From contig JAUCBJ010003149.1 of assembly GCA_032718475.1 (NCBI GenBank), forward strand, positions 27,686 through 91,685: a DNA stretch of 64,000 nt. Direction: 5' to 3'. Positions 43,360 to 54,840 of the stretch are shown in pieces. The DNA comes from Nemertoderma westbladi (Eukaryota; Xenacoelomorpha; Nemertodermatida; Nemertodermatidae). Numbering within the stretch: the first letter of the stretch is position 1; every line of letters starts with the position of its first letter. The notes beneath the pieces are model-generated. The model saw only the letters and a list, made by a program, of their open reading frames with translations, was not told the origin of the DNA and searched no databases. The position numbers and the translations under genes are program-made.

Positions 43360-46300
43360 CATGGATAGGCGGAAGGTAATCAACCAACGGCTAGACATGC
43401 TGACAAGGTCGACGGAAGGTAATCAACCAACGGCGACCTACTGCGAAGACGCTTGTAGGAGTTGCGACCACAAGCGGTTTACTCCCGCAACTGAAAGATA
43501 TGAGTATGAGAACCCTCCAGGAGAAATACCGGCTCGGTCGTCGCCCGGGTCAACAAGGACCGCGTCCCTCAGTGGTACACCAGGCTGGGGTCGATAAATC
43601 GGCTACTGGAACAGAAGACAGAGAAGAAAGAAGAACCAACCTGTTGAAATGTAAAAAGACACTAAAGATTGCTACAATGAACGCACGCACGCTGAAAACA
43701 CAGAGCAAACAGGGTGACATGGTCGCTCTGGCAATGGAATATAACATCGACATCATCTGCATCCAAGAACATCGGATTTGTCATGAAGACACTGCCATGA
43801 AGTACAATGACATTGGAAATGAATGGACGTTAGTAACAAGCTCAGCAGTGAGAAACTCGGCCAATGCATCAATTGGTGGAGTAGGAATTCTGCTAAGCCC
43901 ATTTGCACTTAAGACCCTAAACAACATCGAATCTATAAATTCCAGGGTTATGATCGCAACATTTGATGGGAATCCCAAGACAACAGTTATATGTTGCTAC
44001 AGTCCAACCAATGCATCAGAGCCAGAACAAGCAGTCAAGTTTTATGAAGAACTGACTGGACTTATTAAGGGCATCCCGAAACACAATGTTAAAGTCATTG
44101 CTGGTGACCTGAATGCGCAAATTGGCCCAGAAGACATCAAGGGTTACACCTATAACACCAGTTCTAACAGAAATGGGTACTTACTTTTAGACCTAATGGA
44201 AGAATGTGAATTGATACCAACAAACAACACATTCGAAAAGAGTAAGGGGAAGCTATGGACCTTTCAATACCCTAATGGAACCAAAGCACAACTGGATTAC
44301 ATCCTTATAAACAAAAAGTGGAGAAATAGCATGATCAACTGCGAGGCATACAGCTCGTTCAACCTAATTGGTTCGGACCACAGAATTGTGACTGCAGAGA
44401 TCAGACTCAGTTTGAGAGCCAGCAAACCCAGGACAAGCAAGCAAATCAACTATGACTGGGAGAAACTCAGAACTGACAATGCTGTAAAGGATGCTTATAC
44501 AGTAGAAGTTCAAAACCGCTTTGAAGCACTTCAGTCAATGGATGAAGACCAATCCACCGATTCAATATACCAGAATATAATAACAGCCCACAAGGAATCA
44601 GCTAAGAGGCATATCCCCCAGAAACCTAAACGAAAACAGTATGTGCCATGGCAAAACTCTGAGGTTACTTGTAAGAGAGAAGATCTTAAGATAGCCTACA
44701 AAGTTAAAACCGAACAACCAACAACCGAAAACATTAACAAGGTTGAGAAAGCTAAGGACGATCTTAAATTGGCCTACAACATCAGCCAGGAAAAGTTCAT
44801 ACAGGATAAAACTGAAGCAATTACAACTGCTCACATACAGCAACAATCAAGACTTACCTGGCAAACTGTAAATGAGGTATCTGGTCGGAAAAGTTGTGCA
44901 AAGGGGTGCCTCAAAGCCGATAGTCCTGAAGAACGTGTTGGGAAGTGGAAAAATCACTTCAACAACTTGCTTGGGCAGCCACCAAACATCGAGGTCAGCC
45001 CTACAAGGAAAATATATGACAAGACGCTACCTATAGAAACAGGGGACTTCACACCTGCCGAACTCCAAAGAAGCATTAAAAGCATGTCCAATAATAAAGC
45101 GAGTGGATTAGATGAAATCCCAGCGGAGGTATGGAAAACCGGAGTGCTAAATAGACCATTATTGAATGTTTGCAACCGGATGTTAAAAGGGGAAAAGCAA
45201 CCACCAATTTGGACTAAAGGTCAACTAAAGCCTCTCCCCAAGAAAGGAGACCTCGGCATACCAACAAACTATCGTGGGATCTGTCTGCTTGTGGTAGCTG
45301 CCAAAATATACAATAAAATGATTCTATATAGGATTAGGCCTCACATAGAGAAACTACTGCGTAAGAGCCAAAACGGATTTCGACCAAGTAGATCAACAAT
45401 AGCTCAGATACTTGCACTACGGAGACTGATTGAAGGAATTAAGTCAAAGAATCTCCCCGCAGTCATGACTTTTGTGGACTTCAAGAAGGCATTCGACTTC
45501 ATCCATAGAGGTAAAATGCTTGAAATCCTAAGAGCTTATGGAATACCAGAAGTAATTGTTGCTGGCATTGGATTGTTATATTGTGACACAGAAGCGCAGG
45601 TACTCTCACCAGATGGTGAAACTGAGTTTTTCTCAATCCTGGCTGGCGTACTGCAAGGTGACACATTAGCACCATTACTATTTGTAATTGTGCTGGATTA
45701 CGCAATGAGGACGGCCACAAAGGGTGAAGATCTGGGATTCACACTTCAAGAACGCAGAAGTAGTAGATATCCGGCAACTACAGTCACAGACACCGACTTT
45801 GCGGATGACATCGCCCTGCTCTCTAATACGCTAGCAGATGCACAGCTTCTACTAAATAAAGTGGAGAGGGCTGCTAAGGAGGTTGGATTGCATATAAATG
45901 CTACCAAGACCGAATTCATGACCTTTAATGTTGATGGAAACTTGACAACCATTGATAATAATCAACTAAGGAAGGTCGATGACTTCCAGTACCTTGGATC
46001 ACGGATAGAGAGTAGCAAAAAGGACATAGAAGTTAGGAAAGCAAAGGCTTGGGTAGCTCTATCAAAAATGGATACCATCTGGAAATCAGATCTCTCCAGG
46101 CACCTGAAGACTAAGTTCTTTCGAGCCACAGTGGAAAGTGTATTTTTATACGGGGGTGAGACCTGGACACTGACTAAATCACTTGAACAACGAATTGATG
46201 GTTGCTACACAAGACTACTAAGGGCAGCCCTAAACATCAGCTGGAGACAACACATGACAAACGCCGAGCTTTATGGTACAATACCACCTGTATCAACCAC

Positions 46301-46560
46301 CCTCCGTGAACGCAGATTAAGATTCAGTGGGCACTGCTGGCGAAGTAAAGACAAGGTCATACCAGATCTACTTCTCTGGCAACCAACTCATGGAAAGCGT
46401 AGTCGTGGACGACCTGCCATAACATATATAGATCAACTTGAAAGGGATACTGAACTTGGGAGAAACGAAATTGCGACAACTATGGAGAATCGGGAAGCCT
46501 GGAAGGATCTCATTTCCACTGTCCGAGTTCGCTCGACCTAGTAGTAGTAGTAGTAGTAAA
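43360..46560 (+). mobile_element. RTE-like LINE family 2, apparently complete
   Basis: A 5' leader, one uninterrupted 1013-codon ORF (43500-46541), a very short 3' UTR and a TAG microsatellite tail (46540-46558). A short UTR and a microsatellite tail fit RTE-like LINEs. The left border is uncertain; I see no target-site duplication at the right, where a minisatellite begins at about 46597. A truncated copy is at 48153-49468. Confidence 0.85.
43500..46541 (+). CDS. LINE endonuclease-reverse transcriptase, 1013 aa
   Basis: A single ORF with all catalytic residues I can check. Endonuclease domain (about residues 55-305): TMNARTL (Asn61), IQEHRI (Glu90), AGDLNAQ (Asp203, Asn205), QLDYIL (Asp266), SDHRIV (Asp293, His294). 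Reverse transcriptase (about 530-830): ASGLDEIPAEVW, PLPKKGD, QNGFRPSRS (624-632), FVDFKKAFD (Asp660), GVLQGDTLAPLLF, DFADD (767-770). C-terminal domain: RLRFSGHCWRSKD and LLLWQPTHGKRSRGRP. The protein should nick DNA and copy its RNA there. The start may be Met1 or Met3; the leader has no other ATG-led frame joined to it. The lack of any stop or shift suggests a young, possibly active element. Confidence 0.92.
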   Translation: MSMRTLQEKYRLGRRPGQQGPRPSVVHQAGVDKSATGTEDREERRTNLLKCKKTLKIATMNARTLKTQSKQGDMVALAMEYNIDIICIQEHRICHEDTAMKYNDIGNEWTLVTSSAVRNSANASIGGVGILLSPFALKTLNNIESINSRVMIATFDGNPKTTVICCYSPTNASEPEQAVKFYEELTGLIKGIPKHNVKVIAGDLNAQIGPEDIKGYTYNTSSNRNGYLLLDLMEECELIPTNNTFEKSKGKLWTFQYPNGTKAQLDYILINKKWRNSMINCEAYSSFNLIGSDHRIVTAEIRLSLRASKPRTSKQINYDWEKLRTDNAVKDAYTVEVQNRFEALQSMDEDQSTDSIYQNIITAHKESAKRHIPQKPKRKQYVPWQNSEVTCKREDLKIAYKVKTEQPTTENINKVEKAKDDLKLAYNISQEKFIQDKTEAITTAHIQQQSRLTWQTVNEVSGRKSCAKGCLKADSPEERVGKWKNHFNNLLGQPPNIEVSPTRKIYDKTLPIETGDFTPAELQRSIKSMSNNKASGLDEIPAEVWKTGVLNRPLLNVCNRMLKGEKQPPIWTKGQLKPLPKKGDLGIPTNYRGICLLVVAAKIYNKMILYRIRPHIEKLLRKSQNGFRPSRSTIAQILALRRLIEGIKSKNLPAVMTFVDFKKAFDFIHRGKMLEILRAYGIPEVIVAGIGLLYCDTEAQVLSPDGETEFFSILAGVLQGDTLAPLLFVIVLDYAMRTATKGEDLGFTLQERRSSRYPATTVTDTDFADDIALLSNTLADAQLLLNKVERAAKEVGLHINATKTEFMTFNVDGNLTTIDNNQLRKVDDFQYLGSRIESSKKDIEVRKAKAWVALSKMDTIWKSDLSRHLKTKFFRATVESVFLYGGETWTLTKSLEQRIDGCYTRLLRAALNISWRQHMTNAELYGTIPPVSTTLRERRLRFSGHCWRSKDKVIPDLLLWQPTHGKRSRGRPAITYIDQLERDTELGRNEIATTMENREAWKDLISTVRVRST

Positions 46561-46596
46561 TACAGAAATAGGCCTCCAATATGGTAGGTGCTAATA

Positions 46597-47775
46597 TGCA
46601 CAACGAGCAACAATGACCAACAACGAGAAACAATGAGCAACAACGAGCAACAATGAGCAACAACGAGCAACAACGGGCAACAATGAGCAACAACGAGCAA
46701 TAATAAAGTACAACAACGAGTAACAATGAGCAACAACGAACAACAATGAGCAACAACGAGCAACAACGAGCAACAATGAGCAACAACGAGCAATAATAAA
46801 GTACAACAACGAGTAACAATGAGCAACAACGAGCAACAATGAGCAACAACGAGCAACAACGAGCAACAACGAGCAACAATGAGCAACAATGAGCAACAAC
46901 GAACAACAATGAGCAACAACGAGCAACAATGGGCAATAATAAAGTACAACAACGAGTAACAACGAGCAACAACGAGCAACAATGAGCAACAATGAGTAAT
47001 AGCGAGCAATAATAAAGTACAACAACGAGTAACAATGAGCAGCAACGAGCAACAATGAGCAACAACGAGCCACAATGAGCAACAACGAGCAATAACGAGC
47101 AACAATGAGCAATAATAAAGTACAACAACGAGTAACAATGAGCAACAACGAGCAACAATGAGTAACAATGACCAGTAACGAGCAATAATAAAATACAACA
47201 ACGAGTAATAATGAGCAACAACGAGCAACAATGAGCAACGAGCAACAATGAGTAACAACGAACAACAATGAGCAACAATGAGCAGCAACGAGCAACAATG
47301 AGCAACAAGACCAATAATAAAGTACAACAACGAGTAACAATGAGCAACAACGAGCAACAATGAGCAACAACGAGCAACAATGACTAACAACGAACAACAA
47401 TGAGCAACAATGAGCAACAACGAGCAACAATGAGCAATAATACAGTACAACAACAAGTAACAATGAGCAACAACGAGCAATAATGAGCAACAATGAGCAA
47501 TAACGAGCAATAATAAAGTACAACAACGAGAAACAATGAGCAACAACGAGCAACAATGAGCAACAACGAGCAACAATGAGCAACAACGAGCAACAATGAG
47601 TAACAACGAACAACAATGAGCAACAATGAGCAACAAACAATGAGCAACAAAGAGCAACAATGAGCAACAATGAGCAACAATGAGCAACAACGAGCAACAA
47701 TGAGCAACAACGAGCAACAATGAGCAACAATGAGCAACAACGAGCAACAATGAGCAACAACGAGCAACAATGACT
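46597..47775. repeat. GAGCAACAAC/T minisatellite
   Basis: About 1.18 kb of 10-base units GAGCAACAAC and GAGCAACAAT, with a recurring interruption (AATAATAAAGTACAACAACG) every 60 to 170 bp, so there is a higher-order pattern. On the minus strand all three frames stay open for 280-460 codons, coding for Cys/Leu/Ser/Val/Ala repeats. This follows from the lack of stop-forming words in the repeat and is not evidence for a gene. Confidence 0.93.
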
Positions 47776-48152
47776 ATACAACGGAGTATTTAACAGCTAA
47801 AACAACTGACTATATATTAAACGGAGTATTTAAAAGCTAAAACAACGGACTATACAACAGAGTATTTATTAGCTAAAACAACGGACTATATTAAACTGAG
47901 TATTTAAAAGCTAAAACAACAGACTATATATTAAACTGTGTATTTAAAAGCTAAAACAACGGACTATATTAAACTGTGTATTTAAAAGCTAAAAAACAAC
48001 GGACTATTTATTAAACTGAGTATTAAAAAGCTAAAACAACGGACTATATTAAACTGTGTATTTAAAAGCTAAAACAACGGACTATATATTAAACTGTGTA
48101 TTTAAAAGCTAAAACAACGGACTATATATTAAACTGAGTATTTAAAAGCTAA
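47776..48152. repeat. Minisatellite of about 36 bp units
   Basis: About ten units of the type GTATTTAAAAGCTAAAACAA followed by CGGACTATA and variable AT. One more unit is at 49469-49500 on the other side of the LINE fragment, so the LINE inserted into the array. Confidence 0.9.
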
Positions 48153-49468
48153 TGGAACCAAAGCACAACTGGATTACATCCTTATAAACAAAAAGTAGAG
48201 AAACAGCATGATCAACTGCGAGGCATACAGCTCATTCAACCTAATTGGTTCGGACCACAGAATTGTGACTGCAGAGATCAGACTCAGTTTGAGAGCCAGC
48301 AAACCCAGGACAAGCAAGTAAATCAACTGTGACTGGGAGAAACTCAGAACTGACAATGCTGTAAAGGATGCTTACACAGTAGCAGTTCAAAACCGCTTTG
48401 AAGCACTTCAGTCAATGGATGAAGACCAATCCACCGATTCAATATACCACAATATAATAACAGCCCACAAGGAATCAGCTAAGAGGCATATCCCCCAGAA
48501 ACCCAAACGAACACAGTATGTGCCATGGCAAAACTCTGAGGTTACTTGTAAGAGAGAAGATCTTAAGATAGCCTACAAAGTTAAAACCGAACAACCAACA
48601 ACCGAAAACATTAACAAGGTTGAGAAAGCTAAGGACGATCTTAAATTGGCCTACAATATCAGCCAGGAAAAGTACATACAGGATAAAACTGAAGCAATTA
48701 CAACTGCTCACATACAGCAACAATCAAGACTTACCTGGCAAACTGTAAATGAGGTATCTGGTCGGAAAAGTTGTGCAAAGGGGCGCCTCAAAGCCGATAG
48801 TCCTGAAGAACGTGTTGGGAAGTGGAAAAATCACTTCAGCAACTTGCTTGGGCAGCCACCAAACATCGAGGTCAGCCCTACAAGGAAAATATATGACAAG
48901 ACACTACCTATAGAAACAGGGGACTTCACACATGCCGAACTCCAAAGAAGCACTAAAAGCATATCCAATAATAAAGCGATTAATAAAGCGAATCAGATCT
49001 CTCCAGGCACCTGAAGACTAAGTTCTTTCGAGCCACAGTGGAAAGTGTATTTTTATACGGGGGTGAGACCTGGACTGGACAGTGGACACTGACTAAATCA
49101 CTTGAACAACGAATTGATAGTTGCTACACAAGACTACTAAGGGCAGCCCTAAACATCAGCTGGAGACAACACATGACAAACGCCGAGCTTTATGGTACAA
49201 TTCCATCTGTATCAACCATCCTCCGTGAATGCAGATTAAGATTCAGTGGGCACTGCTGGCGAAGTAAAGACGAGGTCATACCAGATCTACTTTTCTGGCA
49301 ACCAACTCATGGAAAGCGTAGACGTGGACGACCAGCCATAACATATATAGATCAACTTGAAAGGGATACTGAACTTGGGAGAAACGAAATTGCAACAACT
49401 ATGGAGAATCGGGAAGCCTGGAAGGATCTCATTTCCACTGTCCGAGTTCGCTCGACCTAGTAGTAGAA
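48153..49468 (+). mobile_element. RTE-like LINE family 2, truncated and deleted copy
   Basis: It begins at the position matching 44274 of the full copy (end of the endonuclease) and ends in the TAG-type tail. The RT core is deleted: the sequence jumps from the NNKA region (near 48980) to SDLSRHLKTKFFRATVESVF. ORFs are 48415-49014 and 49038-49460. It is flanked by GTATTTAAAAGCTAA at 48138-48152 and 49469-49483, which is both a likely 15-bp target-site duplication and a repeat unit of the host array. Confidence 0.88.
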
Positions 49469-49483
49469 GTATTTAAAAGCTAA

Positions 49484-50564
49484 AACAACGGACTATATAG
49501 GTATTAAAATTCATAATACGACTATTAAAAAAAATGTTAAAAAAATGTTAATTATACCGTAGTTAAAAATGATTAATTTACAATTATTATTGCATCACAA
49601 CAAACTGTGTGTGTGTGTTGTAGGACATCAGAGACAGATACGGACAAATATAAATATGGAATTTAGCACAATTCTGAATATATATAGCACAATAATAGGT
49701 AAGGTAATAATTATACAGATGAAACGAAATAAAAAATATCATGGATTTAATTAAAATTTATTAGCGTATAAGCTCCGTGTGTATGTTAGAAGACAAGAGA
49801 AGACAAGACAAGCTATTAAGAGTATATACCTGTATAGAGTATTAGAAGCATAATAGTTAATATTATAAATATTGAAACGAAATATAAAATATGAATTTTA
49901 GAACAATTCAGAATATTACAATTCAATTCAATTCAATGCAATTCAGAATAATAGATGCACAATGTAATGTTTTAAATAAATATATGGAATTTAGCACAAT
50001 TTGAAGTTAGGAATTGAAAAATCAAAAAATTTATTTACTTTTAAGTATAGCCTACTGTATATTGTTTTAACGGTATAATATAGTTTTTTAATGGAAATAA
50101 AAGTATACCACCACCAAAAATTGCTGAAACAAGTAAAAGTTAATAACCGGTATTCCATGAATATAACACTGATTACTAAAAGGAGTTTACGGAATTAATA
50201 AAAGTTATATACATAGTTTCAATAGAAACATTAGTAACATTAGTAACAATTCCCTGCACTACCCACCGAAAATGGCAAAATGCATTTTGACCAATTTATT
50301 ATAGTTGGGAATGTGACATTACCAATAATAATGTCACCTCATAACCAACTTATGCAATACACATCGCCAGCCACAAAGAAAGTTGAGAGGTCCAACCATC
50401 TCAGCGGGACAAATGGGCTAGCAGGGGTTAGCACGTGGGGACAGTGGCAGCAGGGAGTGTCGAGGTGACAATTAATCAGGTTAGCCAATGATGGGAGGGG
50501 AAAACAGATTGGAAGTGATTGGAACGCATCTATTGGCCAGGCCACTCAGTACAGTAGAGGTAAT
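49484..50564. other. AT-rich stretch without a gene
   Basis: No convincing coding sequence. It contains AT-rich words, two related pieces with TATGGAATTTAGCACAAT (near 49655 and 49983), and a more GC-rich part at 50330-50530 whose ORFs show no recognisable domain. Confidence 0.55.
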
Positions 50565-50695
50565 TAATAATAATAATAATAATAATTCTTTATTTCAGGC
50601 ACGATTGCCCATAAAAACAAACAAACAAACAAATATATATATAAAATATTATTAGCACAATCAAGTATATCTAGCCTAACTAAATATAATTAATT

Positions 50696-51950
50696 TTAGT
50701 CATCAATATAAGATAGGTCCCGCATTAAAAATATTCTACTCGTTTTGTATACCTCATTAAACGTTGCAATTACCATTGTATTACAGGAATTTGTTGCACA
50801 TAAAAATAGAGAATTAATTGCTGCAGCACGTATATGAATAAATTTAGGAATATTTAATACACCGAACATAAAAGAAAAACTGGAGCCATATGGGTACCCG
50901 AAAAAGCGTCTGGCCGCTGTATTATATGCTACTCTTAATTTATTATGCACAGAAGCAGAGTAATTTAATCTAGACCACAAAGCGTTACAATAAAATTGAG
51001 TACAAAAACATCGAAATAATTTAACTTTTACGGCTGTAGTACAATTTGCAAATTTTCTAATAATGGTATTAGCACGTTTATAAAATGATCTTAATTGATT
51101 ATGAATATCCGAATTATCGTCTGTATTATCGCAAAGTAAATGACCTAAATATTTAATCTCGTGCACTATTGTTAACTTATTACTATTTAAAGATACTTGT
51201 CCTACATTTGAGTTTTTACACGATTTAGGGAAATAATACATGCATTTGGATTTTTTAAGATTAACCATAATCGAATGTAGAAGTGCATATTTTTCAAAAA
51301 TATGTAGCAGTTTTTGCAGTCCAGTAATTGAATTTGAAAACATAGACAAATCATCGGTTTACATCATATGATTAGAGCGGACACCAGACATCATACAACC
51401 TATATTACTGTAATTTAATTCCCTACTCAGGTCATCAAGATATACGCTATATAAATACGGAGATAAAACACCACCTTGTTTGGTCCCGTTAGAAACATGA
51501 AAATAGTTAGAAATAAAACCACCCCAAAGTACACCTAATTGTTGAAATTTGTACCAAAATTTAATCGCCCGAATATAAAACAACGGTATGCCCCTATCTA
51601 TAAGTTTTTTAAAAAGTGTGTAATGATTTACTAAATCAAAAGCTTTTGATGAGTCAATAAAACACACGTAAACTGCTGAATCATTTTAAGATAATGCTGA
51701 ATAATTTCTTTCAAAGTGAAGATACAGAGTTCGGTGCCGTGATTTTGCTTAAAGCCAAATTGCGAATTCGAAGTCTGTAACTTATCACAAAAACGATCAA
51801 TATATACATGTTCAAATATCTTACTCATAATTGTGGCAATGGCTATGCCACGATAATTGTCGAGCGATGTAATATCGTCATTCTTGCCTTTAAGTAAAGG
51901 AATTAGGTTACAACGCATAAAATCATCGGGTATATAACCATGAACATTGA
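50696..51950 (-). pseudogene. LINE family 3 reverse transcriptase, second part
   Basis: The frame resumes after the insert with FNVHGYIPDDF, then LIPLLKGKNDDITSLDNYRG, SQFGFKQNHGTELC and, after a frameshift near 51660, FIDSSKAFDLVNH and NGTKQGGVLSPYLYS. The catalytic YADD box reads stop-TDD at about 51360: the Tyr codon has become TAA. The last part (51349-50696) covers the thumb and C-terminal region. Not functional. Confidence 0.8.
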
Positions 51951-53235
51951 AACACGAAGTGGGGCCTTCGCGCAGCACGTGACTTAAATTTAATTTAAGT
52001 ACTAATTCGAAAGTATTACTGTATTAGCAAATTTTAAGCAGATTTCGCCTAATCACTTTTTACCTCTTTCATTTCTATTCAGACATATCTGACTCTAGCG
52101 GTATAGTGAGAACTGAAGATGGATTAGGGTCTCCAGCCCCACAAAGACACAGCCTATGGATGAATAGTACATACGTACATCGGCCAAGTTTCATCTTGAA
52201 TAACGGATAACGAAATGAGAGACGGATCTCACTTTCAGAAATTTCGTCGTATAGCGGCAGACCGATTAAATCTCCCCCCCCCCCCCCCCCCCCCCCCACA
52301 AAGACGCACATGTGGTCCAGCTATTTAAGATTCAGCTTAAACTGATTAAAATTAATGAGACGGGAGAATCTATTCACTTTCAGGCATAAAGTAGTCCTAT
52401 AGCGGGTGACTGTTGAACTGATTTTCAACAAAACAAATTTTCAACTTGGCAGCTTTAAATTCGACAAAGTTATAAGCATGTCAATATCATAACGACGACA
52501 ACGATTTCACTTTCAGACATTTGGCCCTCTAGCGGCAGACTGGAGAACTGCAGATGGATTCGCCTCCTTTGAAAGTCACAGCTAATGGTCTAATACATAT
52601 CTGCCAAGTTTCAGCTTAAACGGATTAAAAGCAAAGAAATGGGAGGGTATTTAATGTTTAGACATGTGGCCCTCTAGCGGGAGACCATTGCACTGATGGT
52701 GTCTGAAAGTCTCTCAAAAATCTCAACTTTAGCTCATATTGATACCTACAAATTTTCAACTTGGCAGCTTTAAATCCGACAAAGTTATTAGCATGTCAAA
52801 ATCGTAACGACGACAACGATTTCACTTTCAGACCTTTGGCCCTCTAGCGGCAGACTGGAGAACTGCAGATGGATTCGCCTCCTTTGAAAGTCACAGCTAA
52901 TGGTCTAATACATATCTGCCAAGTTTCAGCTTAAACGGATTAAAAGCAAAGAAATGGGAGGGCATTTAATGTTTAGACATGTGGCCCTCTAGCGGGAGAC
53001 CATTGCACTGATGGTGTCTGAAAGTCTCTCAAAAATCTCAACTTTTGCTCATATTGATACCTACAAATTTTCAACTTGGCAGCTTTAAATCCGACAAAGT
53101 TATTAGCATGTCAAAATCGTAACGACGACGACGACGACAACGACGACGACGACGACGACGACAACTATTTGCATAAATTGACCCACCCCCTAACAGTGTC
53201 AATTCGCTAAGGCTCCGCCAACTTCGTGGCTCGCC
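51951..53235. mobile_element. TIR element with 316-bp tandem units
   Basis: Inserted in LINE family 3. The left end begins CACGAAGTGGGGCCTTCGCG and the right end, read inward, GGGGCGAGCCACGAAGTTGG. The right inner 46-bp repeat (53164-53209) equals that of the element at 37.4 kb; the left counterpart is degenerate. Inside are two nearly identical units of 316 bp (starting at 52522 and 52838, GGCCCTCTAGCGGCAGACTG) and one older, diverged unit (about 52080-52500), followed by an ACG microsatellite. No ORF. A C run at 52270-52297 lies in the older unit. Confidence 0.78.
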
Positions 53236-54815
53236 CCACAGGTGAATACATTATTGCTAAGTGAACATATAGAGATTTAGTACCATTTATAAAAAATTCA
53301 CAAGAAATGCCATCCGGGCCGGCAGCTTTACCTGTAACAAGCTTATCAATTGCAAACACTACCTCTTTCGGAGTTACAATCATTGATTCACAAAATTTAA
53401 TACCTTTAAGTTTACGATCAACGTCAGCTTTATGGGGCTCAGGTTGGTTCGCATTGTATAAAGTTTCAAATTTATTTTTAAACATATCGCAAACCTCTTT
53501 TTCACCTGCCGCACTGCCCACTTTATTAGACAGTGGTGTAGAGACACCCATCTGTTTACGGACATTATTCCAAAATTCGTTCTGGTTGTTTGAGTAAATT
53601 GACTCAGCTAATTTGTCGCTGCGGATCTGGTTTGCGTTACGTTTGCACTCGCGCATGTAGCGCTTGAAGTTCAATCTCGATTTCGTGTATTCCTCATATA
53701 TGAGCCCATTTCTCGGACAGCCATTACTTTTCCAAATTAGAAAGAAATGGCGGGATAAATTATATTTATCTCGCAGGAAATCGTTCCAACCGGGAACATT
53801 TCTGTTTGCTCCACCACTATTGGCTGATTTTTTCAAAGGAATAGACGATTCAGCTGCCCTTAACAAGCAGTCAACTATACATTTATAATAATAATCTATG
53901 CATGACTTATGCTCTGTACATAAAATAGACTCACCGTTATTAGCACCTATGCAATTGGTATCTATTTGCGACAGCAATACATTGAGATTATTACCGTAAG
54001 CAGAAAGTTGCTGGGGTGATGCTTTGCACCAATCAAGTCGGGCACATTTTTGTTCAGTAGCACCAATGTTAATATCATCCGTACTACTTAGTAAACTGTA
54101 CTGTAAATTAATTTTACATGACACAGGAAAGTGGTCCGATATTGCCAAGTTATAATGCACATTAAAATCTCGTAAATATGGGAGCAGGCTACCTGTACTT
54201 ATAGCATGGTCGAGCCACGAAGTGCTGCCATGTGCCGTACTAACGAAAGTGAAAGAATCTTGAGGTTGAAACATTGTATCACACAGATGCAAATTACTAT
54301 CTGCGGCCCAATCTAAAAGATGGCTATAAAATATTGTAGATATTGCGGCATTAAAATCACCAAATACAAAATACAGTGGTGTTGATTCACAATCTAAAAT
54401 GGCATTAATACGGCCAAGATAATCTAAGAATTCGGATTCATTGTCATTACACTGATATGGTAGATAGACATTGAGTAAAAATAATTGTTGACCATCAGAT
54501 AACTTAATTCTAGCACCTAAAAGCCGGTTATCATCAAACGTAATACATTCTACCGCGTGCGCAATACTTTTCTTAAATAGTATCGCTAAGCCACCATATG
54601 GGCGGCCAGTTAATATGTTTTCTCTATAATCTAAGGGTGATATACCCCTTGCTAGATACCTCTCATCAATGGTATTTAGGAAGCTGAGTTCCTGTACTGG
54701 CAAGAAGTGCTCTTGTAGGAGTATTACATCCATGGACAGATTACAGAGATCCTTAACAGTATTTAGTGAATGTGGCGTTCTAACTGAGTTGCAGTTATAA
54801 GATGCAACAGATTGT
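53236..54815 (-). pseudogene. LINE family 3 endonuclease and early RT
   Basis: Open from before the annotated ATG at 54733: upstream codons give ASYNCNSVR, the expected first endonuclease motif, so the real start lies further right. Further motifs are ILLQEHFLP (Glu), VFGDFNA, WLDHAIS and ISDHFPV (catalytic His). The RT begins with TGKAAGPDGISCEFF, and the frame is cut at about 53235 by the TIR element. The endonuclease residues look intact. Confidence 0.8.
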
Positions 54816-54840
54816 TTGAATTTATATCATTGGCCATGTT

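Larger units (their letters stand above)
50565..54840 (-). mobile_element. LINE family 3, interrupted and mutated
   Basis: A third non-LTR family read right to left: endonuclease (54.8-53.9 kb), linker and early RT (53.9-53.24), interruption by a TIR element (53235-51951), then the rest of RT and the C-terminal part (51950-50696), an AATAAAG signal and an ATT microsatellite tail at 50565-50586. RT sequence style (NGTKQGGVLSPYLYSVYLDDL) separates it from families 1 and 2. I do not name the clade. Confidence 0.82.

Noticed and set aside
43500-46541. Host gene (endonuclease-like, CFDP2-like) interpretation
   Set aside because: The endonuclease plus RT layout, TAG tail and truncated copies show it is a LINE.
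46368-47781. Three long overlapping minus-strand ORFs (280-460 aa) of Cys/Leu/Ser/Val repeats
   Set aside because: They translate a 10-base minisatellite in all three frames; composition and overlap argue against protein coding.
52522-53130. Regular repeats considered as a CRISPR array
   Set aside because: Units are 316 bp without unique spacers, in an animal-type genome within a TIR element.
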